DNA of 64,000 bases, taken from Gonocerus acuteangulatus (taxonomy: Eukaryota; Arthropoda; Insecta; Hemiptera; Coreidae). Under the pieces are notes generated by a model. The model searched no databases and was not told the DNA's origin. It was given only the letters and a program-made list of their open reading frames with translations. The position numbers and the translations under genes are program-made. The DNA lies in NCBI GenBank assembly GCA_946811695.1, contig OX328124.1, positions 58,401,459-58,465,458 of the forward strand, in the 5' to 3' direction. This document shows, one piece after another, positions 20,460-33,860 of the stretch. Every line of letters starts with the position of its first letter. Position 1 is the stretch's first letter.

Positions 20460-22570
20460 AGGAATACGTTTAGGACGGTTAACAGTATCACACAGGTGTT
20501 ACTTCATTCTACTCTACGCTGAAAATTACATTTAGAATTACAAATCTCTCGAAGAATTGAGTAAAATATGATTTTCTGAAATTGAATAGGTGCTGTTTTT
20601 TAGGTTTTTCTTAATATAAACCACGTTTATATTCCAAAATAATTAGTCTATCGAATTTGACTTATCACAAAAAAATCAATCACCAACAGGTTCTTTCCCA
20701 AAATCGGGCGTTTGGCTCGACTGCGCGGCGTAAAAAACTAAACAAAACAAAAAACATTATAAACGATTAACGCGATTTTCAGTAAAATAATGTAATTTAT
20801 TTTTATTCAAACTAAAATTTCATTCATTCAAAATCCTCCTCATACTACCCTTGGATTTTCCATTTACTACCGCGTCTCCGGGATCCTAAATCCATGCCTA
20901 AATTTAGAAAGGGCGTCCGGAATTCGCGGAAATGTTTAAGGTCGGGAAGAAAAGTGGATTTGCAGATTGCCATCTTGGTCCTCGTCATAACTTAATTTAT
21001 GACGTACCAAGTTCCTTTCCATGGTTTAAAACTGTTACTCCCAGACGATAAATGCTGTCTTTGGATAATTATAAAATTACACTGTATTTTCGTTATAAGT
21101 AGACAAGAGGAACAAACTGAAAGTTTACTATTGGATGTTACTTATGGACTGAAAAGACTTACTACCACCTTATATTAAGACTTACGAATGCAAATCTCTA
21201 ATGATCAGGGTGCGATTCTAATCAAGAAGATACTGCTTGTGGGCCATAATTGGCCTGTTACAAAAGAACAAGTATTTTTGATGTAACGCAAGAATTCATA
21301 AGACTTGCAGATGGAATCAGTTATCAACTCATTTAAAACGGTCAGGTATTTGGCCTTCCTAGGAGCACTGCACCGTATACAAACACTTTGTGTATGTTTA
21401 GCACGTTTTCTCATTTTCTCCAAAAAGAGGAAACCCTCTTTTCACGAAGAAATGTTCTCTCAATTGTTCAATTTCAAGTTTCAGAAATCACAGACCTCGA
21501 GTATAATGTTGTGCGATATACAATATATAATTATAAAAAAATTGGCGCCTAATGTTTTTTTTTTTAAAGATAATTTTTTAGAATGAGATAGCTCCAGAAA
21601 TAGAAGAAGTTACTCAGAAATAAAATCTCAAATTTCTGGAAGTATCTGAGTTTTTTTTTCGTTCTAAGTGTATGTTGCAACAAGATTACACTATATTTCG
21701 TGTAGTCTAGGGTGTAGTCTATACTTGTATGTTGTAAGAGGGGACGTTATTTTTTGCGAGAATATCTACAGAAGAACTGAAATAACAATAATTGAGGTAT
21801 GAGTAAATAAAAAAATTCCAGGAACATTCTTTATATATATATATATATATAAAGAAAAATCTAAAAAATGACGTTTTTTATATTTATTTTATTTTTTTGC
21901 TCAGAACTCCAAAAATGTTCATGCTAGTGACCGTGCCTAGGCGTCGAAATGCCTTATATACTAGAAATATTTTTTTAATAAGTACTAAGGCACTCAAGCT
22001 TTCGAAAACATCTTACAGGTTGAAAATCGATCCATTTGAACGGCTTCTGGCATTTTTTTAAAGTAATTAACATTTTTTTGCCTATAAACAAATGAATATA
22101 TCCGCCAAAGTGCTAAAAAATACGCTTAATTTGACGTTTTAGGTTTTGAATTCTCTTAAGTAGATCCCGAGATACGCAATGTCAAATTCCAATAACGTAG
22201 GCGGTAAAACAACAAGAAGATCCTCTCAACATCCAGCCCAAAACAGATGCGCCTTGGAATATTGTTAAAACCACACATGTTTTTAATTAAATCATTTGTT
22301 GCCATTTATCGCCAATCTTTCAGAGTAGAAAATTCCATAAAATCTACCTAATAATAATCATATCTTTCCGTTAATACTTAGTTAACGTAGATTGCAGGAG
22401 ACAGAGTTCTAGCGTGGTCCTCTTTTCTTGTAGCATTAACTTTATACGCCGAGGGGTGTCAGGTGCTCGTTCTAGAGCACTATTTTTTATTGGAAAAGCA
22501 TTAGTTTCATCCTAATACATGAATAAACACAACCAAATGATTGACATTTTTTTGAGTCTTTCAAAAACAT
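20460..22570. other. Unannotated DNA, slightly richer in GC at 20690-20940
   Basis: No family recognised. Short open frames at 21205-21423 and 21305-21586 overlap antisense and carry no known motif. A (TA)n hairpin (ctttatata..tatataaag) lies at 21829-21855. The phrase ctagtgaccgtgcctaggcg near 21925 looks like repeat-derived sequence. Confidence 0.4.
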
Positions 22571-22572
22571 CG

Positions 22573-22877
22573 GGGGCGAGGTTAGCTCAGTGGTAGAGCA
22601 CTGGACTCATATGCTGGAGGACCTGAGTTCAAATTCCGAGCAAGCACTTACGATTTCTTCTTCTAGCGTCTTCGTTCATGGGTTGAATTCGGCCTCCCTG
22701 ACCGTCCCTAGGCCAACCCAGCCTTTAATTAATTTATTAATGGGTACCTTGGTGCTACTGACTCTAGCAGTCGAAGCAGCAAGGGGAAAATCAGGCGGCC
22801 TTAGTGTGCCGTATGGTCACGAATCAGATACCTTTACAGTATCTGCCCCTCAGGGCCCTCGTGGACTGTTACGGGAC

Positions 22878-22908
<31 letters not shown>
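22573..22908 (+). repeat. tRNA-derived SINE (SINE-B) with oligo-T end
   Basis: The head has a clear A box (ttagctcagtggtagagca) and B box (gagttcaaattc) spaced as in a tRNA, with CAT in the anticodon place. It is followed by a ~230-bp body rich in ggccctcgtgg-type strings and a run of 28 T. The anticodon stem is imperfect and the body continues past the discriminator position, so I call it a SINE, not a tRNA gene. Decayed heads of this type lie near 51171 and 62700. Confidence 0.7.
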
Positions 22909-22909
<1 letters not shown>

Positions 22910-22913
<4 letters not shown>

Positions 22914-24900
22914 CATTTGAAAGATTTCGAAGATAAGTGTTGTAAAGAATAACATACACTGCGAAGGAATACCGATAAATACGTTGGTCGTCTTCTTCAA
23001 AATAGAAACCCCCTATTTCAAATGTTTTAACATCGTACGACATCATTTATAAATCGTCCAGGTTCTTTAGTGAACTAATGAAAGCAGTATGTCATGGCCT
23101 CCAAATCTCACAGCTTGATCTTGAGTCGACCTGGCGTTATTTGACTAAAACTTCAATTCTTCACGTCTTGTCAGATTCCAGGATCTTGTAAATCGTTGTT
23201 CACAAGTCACTTTGTACAGAGATATTAGACATATTTATACATTTGATGCTATCATGGAACTACAGCTGTCGGTTAAAACGCCAAGTCTCGTTATTGTCGA
23301 TTTAATTCTTTGGGGCGAAGGTTTTGTCCAATTTGAAACATCAAAGTGACGTTCCTGCCGGAATGATTTAAAAAAAAATGAAGAAGATAAGATCTTCCTC
23401 TCTATAACTCCGAAACCTAAGGTCCACTGGGACATCACATCACTCCCAATCAAATGTTTCTGTCACGCCGTAATTTTGTCCCTGGATTCTTCCTGTCTCA
23501 GCTGGCTTGAAATAGTGCCACTGATAGATGTCTGAGTTACCTACATCCTTTCTTACGGAACGAATCAATAATTAGTATGTATTACTGGTATTAATACCAT
23601 TATAATTACAACCATCACTATCCGCAAATAAAATCTAGTTCTCTACTAGAAGGTTACGTAAGAATAAATAAATAAGTACCCAAAAATAGGGATAATTTAT
23701 CTAGATAAACAAAATGTTTCCGTTACATTGTATAACTCCTGAGTTAAGTTTGCAGGGATAAATATAAATCTTGATCTAATATCGTTTCCAGCAAGTTAAT
23801 TAGTTTACTTTACATCTCTCAGGATTGTGATTGAACTAACAATACAACAGATAAAAAGTCCGATTTACAGGGCCTTCGTCGTCTCAGCGCGTTTCCGTTC
23901 TTATCCCTATTGTCATTTAGGAAGCTCAGAATAGAAACAGTAACTGTTTTGTCATTTTTCACATGTGAAAAATGTAAACATAATATGTTACATATTATGT
24001 AAAAATGTAAATAGGAATCCCAATGCAAAGCGTGATCTTAGGGGCCACTACAAGAAATTGACAGTATCCTAAGCGTAAATTATTCTATTTAAGCACCGAT
24101 TTCTCGGAATCACGTAATATCCGTATATTTAGGCAATTTAATAACCTTTCGAACAGATGCTTTACATTTACTACGATTTCCCAAGCGGTTTTAAGATTTA
24201 GGAATATATGCGCTAAAATAGTTTGGCTGTTATACATTTTTTCAACCAGCAGCCTCAATAATCGATATTTATTTAAATTTTAACGCCCGTTTCCACATAA
24301 CACAAGAATCTAATAACTAAATTCTGTCTAGTAAATATGTACCTACATTTTATTATTACTTTGAAATCCTACATAGATAGTTTCATTGACGGAGAACACA
24401 AATTACGAGGTAAATACCCGAATCTAATGCCCTAATTATCTAATAAGATTTTTGTTAGGGACTGAAATTCTGCGGAAGGAACTCCTTTATTACAATGAAA
24501 GGCCTCAGGGAATTCAGATTTCCAACTGGTATGTTCATACCTATACAATCGTCGATCGGACATCTAGTAATGCTTTCACTTGTGGTTGACCTCGGACCAT
24601 GAAATAGACAATAAATTTATTCATCCATTCGAAGCAATGTTCGTAATAAATTAGGTATTGGCTAACTACTTAGCATGGTTAGTTTGAGAAGGACGTAAAA
24701 ACATTTATCTCAAATTTCAGTTTTAATTTCCAAACTCTAATTTAGATTACGTTTTATTGTAGCATAGACTACTGAGGAAAAGATAATAATCCTGATACAG
24801 TCGCTTTAAATGACGTTTTTATTCATCCAATTACCTAATCAAGGACTAAATGATCACGACTGTCCATTGTTTAATGGACAATATAAGATTGAGGTAATTC
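22910..24900. other. Unannotated AT-rich DNA
   Basis: Only short chance open frames. A small near-palindrome (acatgtgaaaaatgtaaac / acatattatgt) is at 23958-24010. A SINE-C 3' tail scrap (atttaaattttaacgccc) is near 24268. Nothing else seen. Confidence 0.4.
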
Positions 24901-24902
24901 CA

Positions 24903-25068
24903 ATGGGTGCTTGAAGAGTGGAGCGGAGAGAGAGCAAAGAGGATAGTGAAGAAATCAAACGCAGGCGTAAGGAAAGTTAACAGAGTGGATCAGCTGACAA
25001 AGCAGAGAGCATAGGAGTTAGTATAGAAGTTAGCTCTCTCTACGCTCCACTCTGTAAGCACCCCTTAC
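24903..25068. mobile_element. Short hairpin MITE
   Basis: The left end gggtgcttgaagagtggagc and the following ggagagagagc are mirrored by gctctctctacgctccact and ctgtaagcacccc on the right, giving arms of about 32 bp around a purine-rich centre. No transposase and no clear duplication. Confidence 0.55.
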
Positions 25069-25069
25069 A

Positions 25070-25740
25070 CTAGACTGAGTTAGCGAATGTTGGACCGAAT
25101 ACGTTTCAGATATATTGTAGTACCTAAATGTATTCACATTGAAAACAATAATGGACAGAAAACCCATCTCATTTCGGAGAACGAATATTTATGCTGAACT
25201 TGGTTTAACTAGAAAACGTTTATTGGGTAAAAATAAATCTAGCATAACAAGTAAAAATAAGAAAAGTCGAGTGTGGAGAGAATAAAACTTTCGAAATAAA
25301 AAAATATCGGATCATTGGTAAAGACAACATAAGAGTATGTTTGTGCCTTATATAAACACAAAAACAAAAATTTGAACCTTGGATTATCTGATACCTTATT
25401 GGTAACGAAACGTGTATTTTCCTCGTCAGTACTTATGGATTTCGTCATGAGGGCTAGAAGTCATAAGTGGCATTTTCCCTCTACACGGAGGGAAGAAACC
25501 CGCTAAAACCTATCCGAACAATATCATATCTAAAATCAGGCTTAGCTAATAACAAAAATTTTTCCTTAAGTAGAACCAAATCAACACTACTGAAACTTTA
25601 AGGAACGTTTCCTCGATCTGCGGTGGACGTATCGACATTTACATCTTCGAGGACATTTGGTAGGCTTTCTGACGGCAATGCTTTTCTTTCTACTAATCAC
25701 GAATACTCAGCCATTTTCGAGTGAAATAAAACAAAAATAA
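25070..25740. other. Unannotated AT-rich DNA
   Basis: No conserved motif seen. Confidence 0.4.
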
Positions 25741-25744
25741 TAAT

Positions 25745-26260
25745 TGCTGGTGTCTGTTGATGATAACAAACGATTGAACGAGATCGTTAGACGTGAAATC
25801 GGTCCATCTTAAAGAGGGGGGGGGGTTCGCTCCGGACCCAACTTATCAATTTGCCAACACATATTGTAAAGAAACTCCAAACAGGAACATATTTTGTGCA
25901 AAAAAATTAAATCGGTACATTAGGAGTTGGTATTTGAACCGGAAAATAATAAATAAAAAATAATAACTTGGTCTACTGTTCATTACAAACATAAACGGCC
26001 AAATATGTTCTTCTTCATTTTGTACACTTACAATTGTACGTTGTAAATGGAAAAGAACATGCTCTGGCCCAAGCCATTAATTTACGCTTACAACATTTTA
26101 TATGGGGTTCAGAAAAAAATGTTTATATCGTATTTATATAGGTTATTTTATGCAAATCATTAAGGACTGCAGCATATACTACCACTTTTCTCACAAAAAG
26201 TACTTAGTAATGTAGCTTCTGCGAGACAGACGTTTTGTATATAGGAGTATGTATGATATG
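25745..26260 (+). repeat. Family A repeat, diverged copy
   Basis: It contains aaacgattgaacgagatcgt, a G9 tract and a ctccggacccaa phrase, and later a tagtaatgtagcttctgcga block. All are in the same order as in the copy at 27160-28380. Confidence 0.65.
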
Positions 26261-26269
26261 TGACTTACA

Positions 26270-27150
26270 TTATAAATGTAATGTCTTCTTAAGATACAGT
26301 ATGAAGAACTACAAAAGATATCCTCCCACGCCCAACCACTAAGCTATCCATCTCTCCCAGCATATACATGTCCGTAAAACCTTTATATTATGTGATGTCC
26401 GAAAGGTGAGGCTAGAATAAAACAATTCTTCGTGTCACCAGCGTATGTCGTAAAGTTTTAGAATTATTCATTCTACTTTCCATCGGTTGTTAGTAGATAA
26501 TCTCTGTTACACCATGTTCTTCATATATCAAATCCCGAAAAATTATTCATATACCTTTTACTACTCTAGTACTGTCAAATAAAATAACGGTACTTGAGTT
26601 GTTATAGAGATAGTAAACGTCATAAAATAAACTGGGTAAAAATATGCTAATACTTTTATAAATTATTTGAATGAGTATACAGATTTTCATGTTTATAATA
26701 TTTTATTTTTTATAATTGTGTTCTACTCCTCGTTTAATGTTTAGTTAAGTCATGGCAAGAAAAACAATTGGCTTGAAGAAGTGTGTTTACAAAATCTTCC
26801 AATTTAGGGGAAATACATGATTAGTCGTCAAGAATTAGTTTGATTAGATCATACATGATCAAAAGGATGGAAAAAGTTTTAAGTGTATCAAAAATTAGAT
26901 TTTTCAATTGAAGTCATAATACTGATTTGAAGATAATGTTTGTAAACGAGCGTCGATTAGTTACTTTTTATTTTTTGGTAAGTCTATTTGGTGTTAAAAC
27001 AGACCCTATCGGATGTCAGAGCCTAATTATTTTAATTAATTGCTTCCTTGTGAGTTTTCTTGTTCTTTCCCGAGAATAACCTCGTAGTTGCAGAGGCAAT
27101 ATCAATTGAATCAGTTAGTAGTTTTTGTTATTCTGATCAGTATTCTTTTA
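26270..27150. other. Unannotated AT-rich DNA
   Basis: Nothing recognised. Open frames are short and featureless. Confidence 0.4.
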
Positions 27151-27159
27151 CAATTTATT

Positions 27160-28380
27160 GTGATTTTAGCACTTTCCTCCGAAGGAAAGTAGCTATTGAG
27201 GTTGGACTCATGACGGAATTTTTGAAAAATTTCTTCAAATCTTTATCGATCCTACCTAGTAGACACCGAAAATGACCCCCGTTAAAATTTATATATATCT
27301 ATATATATATATATATATATATGCATATATATATATGTGTCTGTTAACACGATAGCGGCCAGAGTTTTTGTTTTTTCGTCACGAAACTTGGTATATAGCA
27401 TTCAATTAGCAAACGATTGAACGAGTTCGTTAACCACCAAAGTCGGTCCACCGGAAGGGGGGGTTTACCCCGAACCCAAAACACTTATTTGACTATGTCA
27501 GCCGTAATATTTGTTATATTTCACCGAAACTTGGTATTCGTAGTGTTAATATAGAGAGAAAAGTGAGATATAAAAATGAACTAAATCGGTTCAATAGAAG
27601 GGGGGGTTTACTCCGGACCCACAATACCAATTCGCCACTACCAGCCGTGATTTTTGGTATATTTCGACGAAACTCGGTATTCGTAGTGCTAATCCACAGG
27701 TAAATATGTGTTGTAAAAATAAACGAAATCGGTTCATTAGGAGGGGGGGGGGGTTTACTCCGGACCCACAATACCAATTCGCCACTACCAGCCGTGATTT
27801 TTGGTATATTTCGACGAAACTCGGTATTCGTAGTGGTAATCTACAGGTAAATATGTGTTGTAAAAAGAAACTAAATCGGTTCATTAGAAGGGGGGTTTAC
27901 TCCGGACCCAAATTCCTAATATACTCATACCGGTCGTAATTTCTGCTGTATTCTAACGAAACGCTGTATACGTCGTGGGTAACTCATGAGAAAGAAGTGT
28001 TGTAAAAATGAGCTGAATCGGTCAATCGGAAAGCGGGGGTTTAATTTGTAATATATTTGAATAGAAAAGCCGGCAGACGTAGGTTCACAAAGCCGCCGCA
28101 AGGAGCGCTTTCTACCACTAGAGTGACTGTATCCTGTTCCTGCGTTAGATCAAAATACGACAATATGAGGATTTTTGTATTTATTACGTAGTGTAGTAGG
28201 TACCATGTGTAAACATAACTCTGGATGCAAATTAATAATTGATCAGTTACTCATTACAAGATGAGAACTATTCACGTTTTTATTTTATTTATGTAGGATA
28301 TTTTAAGCAAATTGTTCTGGAAAGCAGTCTACACTACCCAAATTCTGAGGAAAGTGCTTAGTTATGCAGCTCCTGCGTAA
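27160..28380 (+). repeat. Family A repeat with internal tandem units
   Basis: In order: a leading block (ttggactcatgacggaattt, shared with 37130-37245 and, inverted, 60500-60600), a (TA)n tract (27292-27336), tgtctgttaacacgatagcg, then four or five tandem units of about 120-150 bp. Each unit has a G tract followed by tttactccggacccacaa and ends in a gaaactcggtattcgtagtg phrase. The tail reads aagtgcttagttatgcagct near 28350. No ORF of note. Its inverted relative at 39690-40329/46661-46745 is split by the BEL element. It may be a Helitron-like or other non-autonomous family; the class is not proven. Confidence 0.7.
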
Positions 28381-28399
28381 CGGACTTTTTTTCATATTT

Positions 28400-29915
28400 T
28401 CAGAAAATGTCTTTCTCTATAGTTGGGTACTTAGTGTACAAGGCACGATATGTAACATTATGACAAGGATTAACGATTTTTATATGGAGTAAACCTTCCA
28501 CTACTAAAGACCGATATTGCATATATTCATAATAGATCTCTGAAATTAGCGTAGAAGGGGGAGTTCCATGCAAACTAAAATATGACAACTAAAATACAAT
28601 GAGTTCCTCGCGGCCTAAAATTACTAGCGCTTAAGCGGTCAAGATGGAGGGTTTCAGGTAAATCTTCATTCTTGGCGCACCTGCTGCAGATTAACGAGTT
28701 AATCCTGTCGTTTGTCATGGGGATGTTGTAGGCTAAAATTAAAACTATTTGGATTTAACGAGTATTATTATTATCTTGCACTCAATCCCTAAATCTTTAC
28801 TGTAGTTAAAATACATACTATGCTCTTATTTTTATTGAGTGAAAAATATATGCTATGAAATTTTTTAAAGGTTGAGTACTAGTATTTAGAAGAGCGATTA
28901 GATGAATAAAATGCCCCGGAGCAGGCAATCAATATCACCAAGGAAGTTATAAAAAATGCTATAAAATCCTTTGGAGTAATACAATTCATTTACTTCGTTA
29001 ATATCATTCAAAAAAGCAAAAACCATTCTGGTTTTAGTCGATGAGAAATTAAAAGTGGAACTGTCTATGCCTGAGTTCTCTCCACTACAATTCGTCTTGG
29101 CTGGCCCTGAAGCTTAACTCTAAATAAATTGAAGAGAGAATGGATTTTGTATACTTTCTACTATTAGTACTGAAGAACTGTTTCTAAATAGACCTAAAGT
29201 AAATTCGATTCGTGCTTTGTCACTTTCACCAATACCGAATCTGACCGATATTGATTTCTGAATCATTTACCCTTTCAGTTCTTTAAGGGTTCATGATTCA
29301 GAAATCAAATGACGTGGAGAGGTTCCAGTAAAGGAATGTGGAGGTTACTATTCAACTTTCGAAGATTTACTGCACTTTTAATAGCGTTCAAGATGGTTCG
29401 GAGAGAGGAGCTTCAAATCAATAGGAGGAGTTGTTCACCTGATAGAAGAAACATGAACAAAGACACATTTTTTAGTGTTTAGGGGGTAGAACTCCCTTTT
29501 GATGTCCGGCCGGAGAGGCAATCCTGAATGGCTGACGAGATTTGTCAACTATCATTACCCATAGGGAACGGAAAATTCTCTAATTTGTATATTCAAGTGT
29601 GGACACACGCGCACACACGCATATATATTTGTCTAATAGGGATCAATGAATATTGATTATTGGAAAGTCAAATGAAACCGCTTTCAATGTCTTGAACTTT
29701 TGATACCTTAACCGTTATTTGAGAAAATTTGAATTTCTTATTTGGAGTTCTTTTAAAATAGTGAAAGTTGTTCTTATGGGAGGAAGTATAAAATACAAAA
29801 CAAAATATAGTAAAAATAATATTAAAATAAATAGTGACCCAAATCTCAACAATTATTCTTGTGTATGCAGAATGTCGATGAATAAAATTCCAAATAAACA
29901 TAATCGTCAATTTAT
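28400..29915. other. Unannotated DNA with a small hairpin
   Basis: 29249-29311 has gatttctgaatcat facing atgattcagaaatc, a perfect short inverted repeat. Otherwise nothing recognised. Confidence 0.45.
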
Positions 29916-29923
29916 CAAAAATA

Positions 29924-29963
29924 GCTTTACATGTTTCGTATCTTCGGATTTCTCTTCAGGAGC
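29924..29963 (-). ncRNA. Degenerate hammerhead-like motif, solo Penelope fragment
   Basis: The minus strand has GCUC, CUGAAGA, then GAAACAUGUA and AAGC, in the same spacing as the Penelope hammerheads. Stem II is weak and stem I has a mismatch, so it is probably inactive. The flanks show only faint similarity to the 276-bp repeat. Confidence 0.5.
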
Positions 29964-30009
29964 CTAAAAAAAGTACAGTCTAATGGAACGTAGGCAAAAC
30001 TCCAGCTAC

Positions 30010-31880
30010 CATGGCCTCGTTAGACCTACGAAATGTAATGTCATTTTTAAATATTGACGGAATTGGTATTTTATTCATTGACCATCTGCCTAGACAAGAA
30101 AAAAATTACATTAACATTCACGAGAAATTTTGGACTTTTCTTCTATTTCTTTAAATATTGTAAAATTAAAATTCTTAGTGAGCGGATAGTAATCATAATA
30201 TTATGATAATCATTTAAATTTCCTTCATCTATTTCAGGCGCAAATTAGATATGAATGTGATAATTTGAAAGACTAATAAATTTCCGAACATAAAGTTAAC
30301 ATTTCGATAGAAGCTTTTAATTTTTTATTTATTTTGAATTTACAACAATGTATAATTTACATTTTCAACAAATTATTACATTGAGATGAGTGTACATAAG
30401 GTGTGATGCTGCACAGTTCTAGTACACACTAGACGGATATGGTTTTTTATTTTACTGATATAAATCTTTTTGAGTTGGTCTCTAGGCTACTTGCGTTTTG
30501 GGGTTGCCACTAGAAGCAAATTTGCTTTTAGAAGTTTTAATTTTGTTGCATTGAAATCACACCAGGCCCATGTAATAAAAAAAAATTTGACGACGACGGC
30601 GTTCTAGTTGTTTTGTTTTTTTAATTATTTTTCACATCTCTGTAATTAGGTCGAACAACATTGGTGTAACAGATTATTCACAATTTTATTTATCGTCTGA
30701 TTTGCATGTTTCTAAATTTGAAAACTTACTAGCATCAAAGAAAACCATAGAAGGCCGCTAGGGGGATGCGTGAGTAAGGATTAATATAAATGCATAATAA
30801 AACAACAAACTAAGTGTTGTAAGGCGGTGCCCTAACTAAATCTATTTGGACCTGTTACTTATAAAGTCATCTGAAGATTAAAAACAAAAGGTAAGGTACA
30901 GAAATACACAGATATCTATTACTGGGAGCTACCAAAGCCCTCGGCATCATATGCATATTAAAAAAGAGAATTGAGAGCCAGCTGATGATATGCCTGTCTG
31001 CCGTGTATTTTTTTTTATGTTTACCCCATCTTGTCCTCTCGCAATGAATACTCTTAATGGAAGGGAGACTTTTCTCGTTTTACAACTCACTCAGAGCACA
31101 AAATAGAAGATTATTAACATTAATATTGAACGTGGTACAAGATGCCCGGGAGGTAGTTGATTAAGAAGCCCAGTATGGAGGGTGTCCGTTGATGTACTCC
31201 GGCACTTCTTATCATCATATGTATACATATATGGACATACATATTTAATGTCGCTTACATCCCGACAAGCCTCTTCCTTCATGGCTATTCTTCTATGAGC
31301 TGCGTGGATAATTCATTCACTGAGAGTTAACTGTAAACCCTACATGCGAGATAGCTCGTGGGCGTGATGGATTCTCTCTCAATAGACTGCCCCACTCACC
31401 TACCTTGTCTTGTCAGCTGTCTTAATAAGTTAATTTTATAATAAAAATTCTATGTTGTGTCTAGTTGTAGCCGTCTTTGCAAGGGTAATAACTACAGTGT
31501 CTTGACGTTTTATACCAAGACACACAACTTGCAGCGAGGAAGTTTAATCAGCAAAAGTGGCAGCGATCTTGGTATGACACGACAGACGACAAACAAAGGG
31601 TGCATTAAAAGCACAATTCGTAAATGATTTTCAAACAAGAGAGGCAAAAGAAGGGAAGTTATTGTTCATTGTCGATTAATAATATACCTGCCAATATTCC
31701 CACTCAAACTTGACTCTAAAAAACTTAATAACTCAAGGCATACCTGGACAAAACTTTGACATGACCGATAACTTGACTGTATTACTAAGAGATGAGAGCC
31801 AGTATCTATAAAACTCATTCGAATTTTTGAAACAAATCAGACTATATGACATTCTCTAAAGACTATTAAATACTCAATTT
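30010..31880. other. Unannotated AT-rich DNA
   Basis: No coding, RNA or repeat structure that I can name. Short open frames only. Confidence 0.4.
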
Positions 31881-31882
31881 TA

Positions 31883-32401
31883 TCCTAATATATATATATA
31901 TATATAAATCACGTGTCAGTTTGTTCCTTATACAAATCCACACCGTTTAACCGATTTTGATCAAACTTGGCGCACAGATAGATCTTAATCCAGGGAGAGT
32001 CATAGGCTAAGTCAAAAACGTCTACCAGCTGTCTGTTTGTAAGTTTTTTCCTTATACAAATCCACGCCGTTTGACCGACTTTGATCAAACTTGGCACACA
32101 GGTAGGTCTTGATCAGGGGAGAGTCGAGGGCTAAGTCAAAAACGTCTACCAGCAGTCTGTCTATATGTTTGTTCCTTATACAAAGCCATACCGTTTGACA
32201 GATTTTGATCAAACTTGGCACACATGTAAGTCTTGATCCGTGGAGTGTCATAGGCTAAGTTAAAATCGTCAAGGACTCACAGTTCGGGGGTCACGGATTC
32301 GAAACAGTGAACCCGAACAGTTACAGATTTGGGTTATTAGATTTTAATATTAGTTATTTGGTTTCTAATTTAATTAGCATGGCACGCCGGATGACAGTCA
32401 G
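31883..32401 (+). mobile_element. Non-autonomous Helitron, second copy, with internal tandem units
   Basis: It starts TCCTAATATATA, then aaatcacgtgtcagtttgtt as in the copy at 16245. Three tandem ~120-bp units follow, each with a caccgtttaaccgattttg-like phrase and ccttatacaaatcc. The 3' end gcatggcacgccggatgaca resembles the hairpin-plus-CTRR terminus of the first copy but has lost the exact CTAG. Confidence 0.65.
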
Positions 32402-33590
32402 TTTAATAATAAAAGAACAGCTAAATTGATTACATTTAATGTATTAAATACCTTGCTAAAGAATGAGGTTAGTTTACTAAACTCCTGTGGGCCTGATCTG
32501 CTTTGTTACTATACATTTATTATTATTGTTATTATTTTTATCGTTTGTTAAAAGAATAGAGTAAGAAATCGTCAAAGCACACTTCTAAACTTATTAAATT
32601 TAAGATCGCTTTATATGGAAATAAATCTATTAAGGTCTCCTGTTAACATAAGCAGGTGTAAAAACTAATACAAGCTCACAGTCATTGTTTTCGGATATAC
32701 TTATTTACATTTTCAAAAGAAATTTTTCTTTATCGATTATTTTAACATTTGAATGAAGTTACAGTTAACACCTGTTTTGTAGTGCAGTACGGAAAAATAC
32801 GAAACGCAAATCGACGTAATCATGTCATATATTAGGGTTTTTTACATAATGAATCAAGAATGTACATGATCTTATTTCAATGAAGATCTTAGAATATTAT
32901 GTTTGTCGTTAGACATTTATCGCAGTGAATGAAGATAAGAGTGTTCTCAGTTTGCTGTGAGCCAGAAAGATAGTATTATTTGTTTGTTTTCCATGAATAT
33001 AATCATTGAATGAATGGTTGATTGACATTTTTTTCAGGCAGATCAACTTAACACAATTAATGATATTGTGTGGCCTATTATTTAAATTTTAACGTCCACT
33101 TTTACAAAAAACAGATTTTTGGGACATTTTGAGACATCGAGCCTTTTCCTATTTACGAAAGAATGACCCAAACTAGGAATCGAATCCACGACTTCACGCA
33201 TGGAGTGAACATCCATTACCAATTTTCTGGGTTAGAAGGTCGACTGTCTTAGTTCAACCATTATGACATATCTTCATTATAAGAATCTAATTCTAATTAG
33301 TATGAGGATATAAAAAGATTCAGTAGGAGCTGCGTAAGCTGAGTGCATTTCTCAGCAATGCAATGGACAGTAAATTTTAGTCCGACTTTCAGGAACTGCG
33401 TCATCTTGGCGCGTTTCCAAGTAATCCTAACTCCAGGTGTGATGAGAAAAAAATTGATTAGGAATGTAATATTTTGCTCCTAATCTACTTTTTTTACACT
33501 TAAAGGTAATTTACCGAACTAAACTAAACTAACCAACTAATTTACTCGCTAAACTAATTAAATAAATACAAAATAAACGTAAAAAGTTTC
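32402..33590 (-). repeat. AT-rich spacer with decayed SINE-C (about 33075-33240)
   Basis: 33075-33240 begins tatttaaattttaacgtcca and carries an inverted B box (ggaatcgaatccacgac), as in the SINE at 5225-5433 but strongly diverged. The rest of the stretch shows nothing. Confidence 0.5.
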
Positions 33591-33860
33591 GCGCATGTTT
33601 ATAATGAACAGGAGAATCAATTATTATTTTTTTAATAATCGACTAACTTTCAATGGACTTATTATGCGTCATGACGCCATCTGGAAATGCCGAGCAAGCA
33701 CGAAAGGTTTTCGGATTTTCTTATATTTTCTAAAATATCAAGAAAGCGGTTGGGAAATCTTGGTAATTGGAAAGTGATTATTCAAAAGCTCAGGAAATTC
33801 TCTACAAAAAAGATTCCTAACTAATTTCTGCTGGGGCGATGTCAAGAGAAAAAAATGCTT
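33590..33860 (+). repeat. Family B repeat copy
   Basis: It shares gggaaatcttgg, attctctacaaaaaagatt and gcgatgtcaa with 8640-8740 and 63630-63700. Confidence 0.5.

Noticed and set aside
22573..22645. tRNA gene
   Set aside because: A and B boxes are good, but the stems do not close and the sequence runs on into a SINE body shared with other remnants.
27514..27939. Overlapping frames of 77-97 codons on both strands
   Set aside because: They arise from the tandem units of family A, with repeated phrases such as VLWVRSKPP. No family match.
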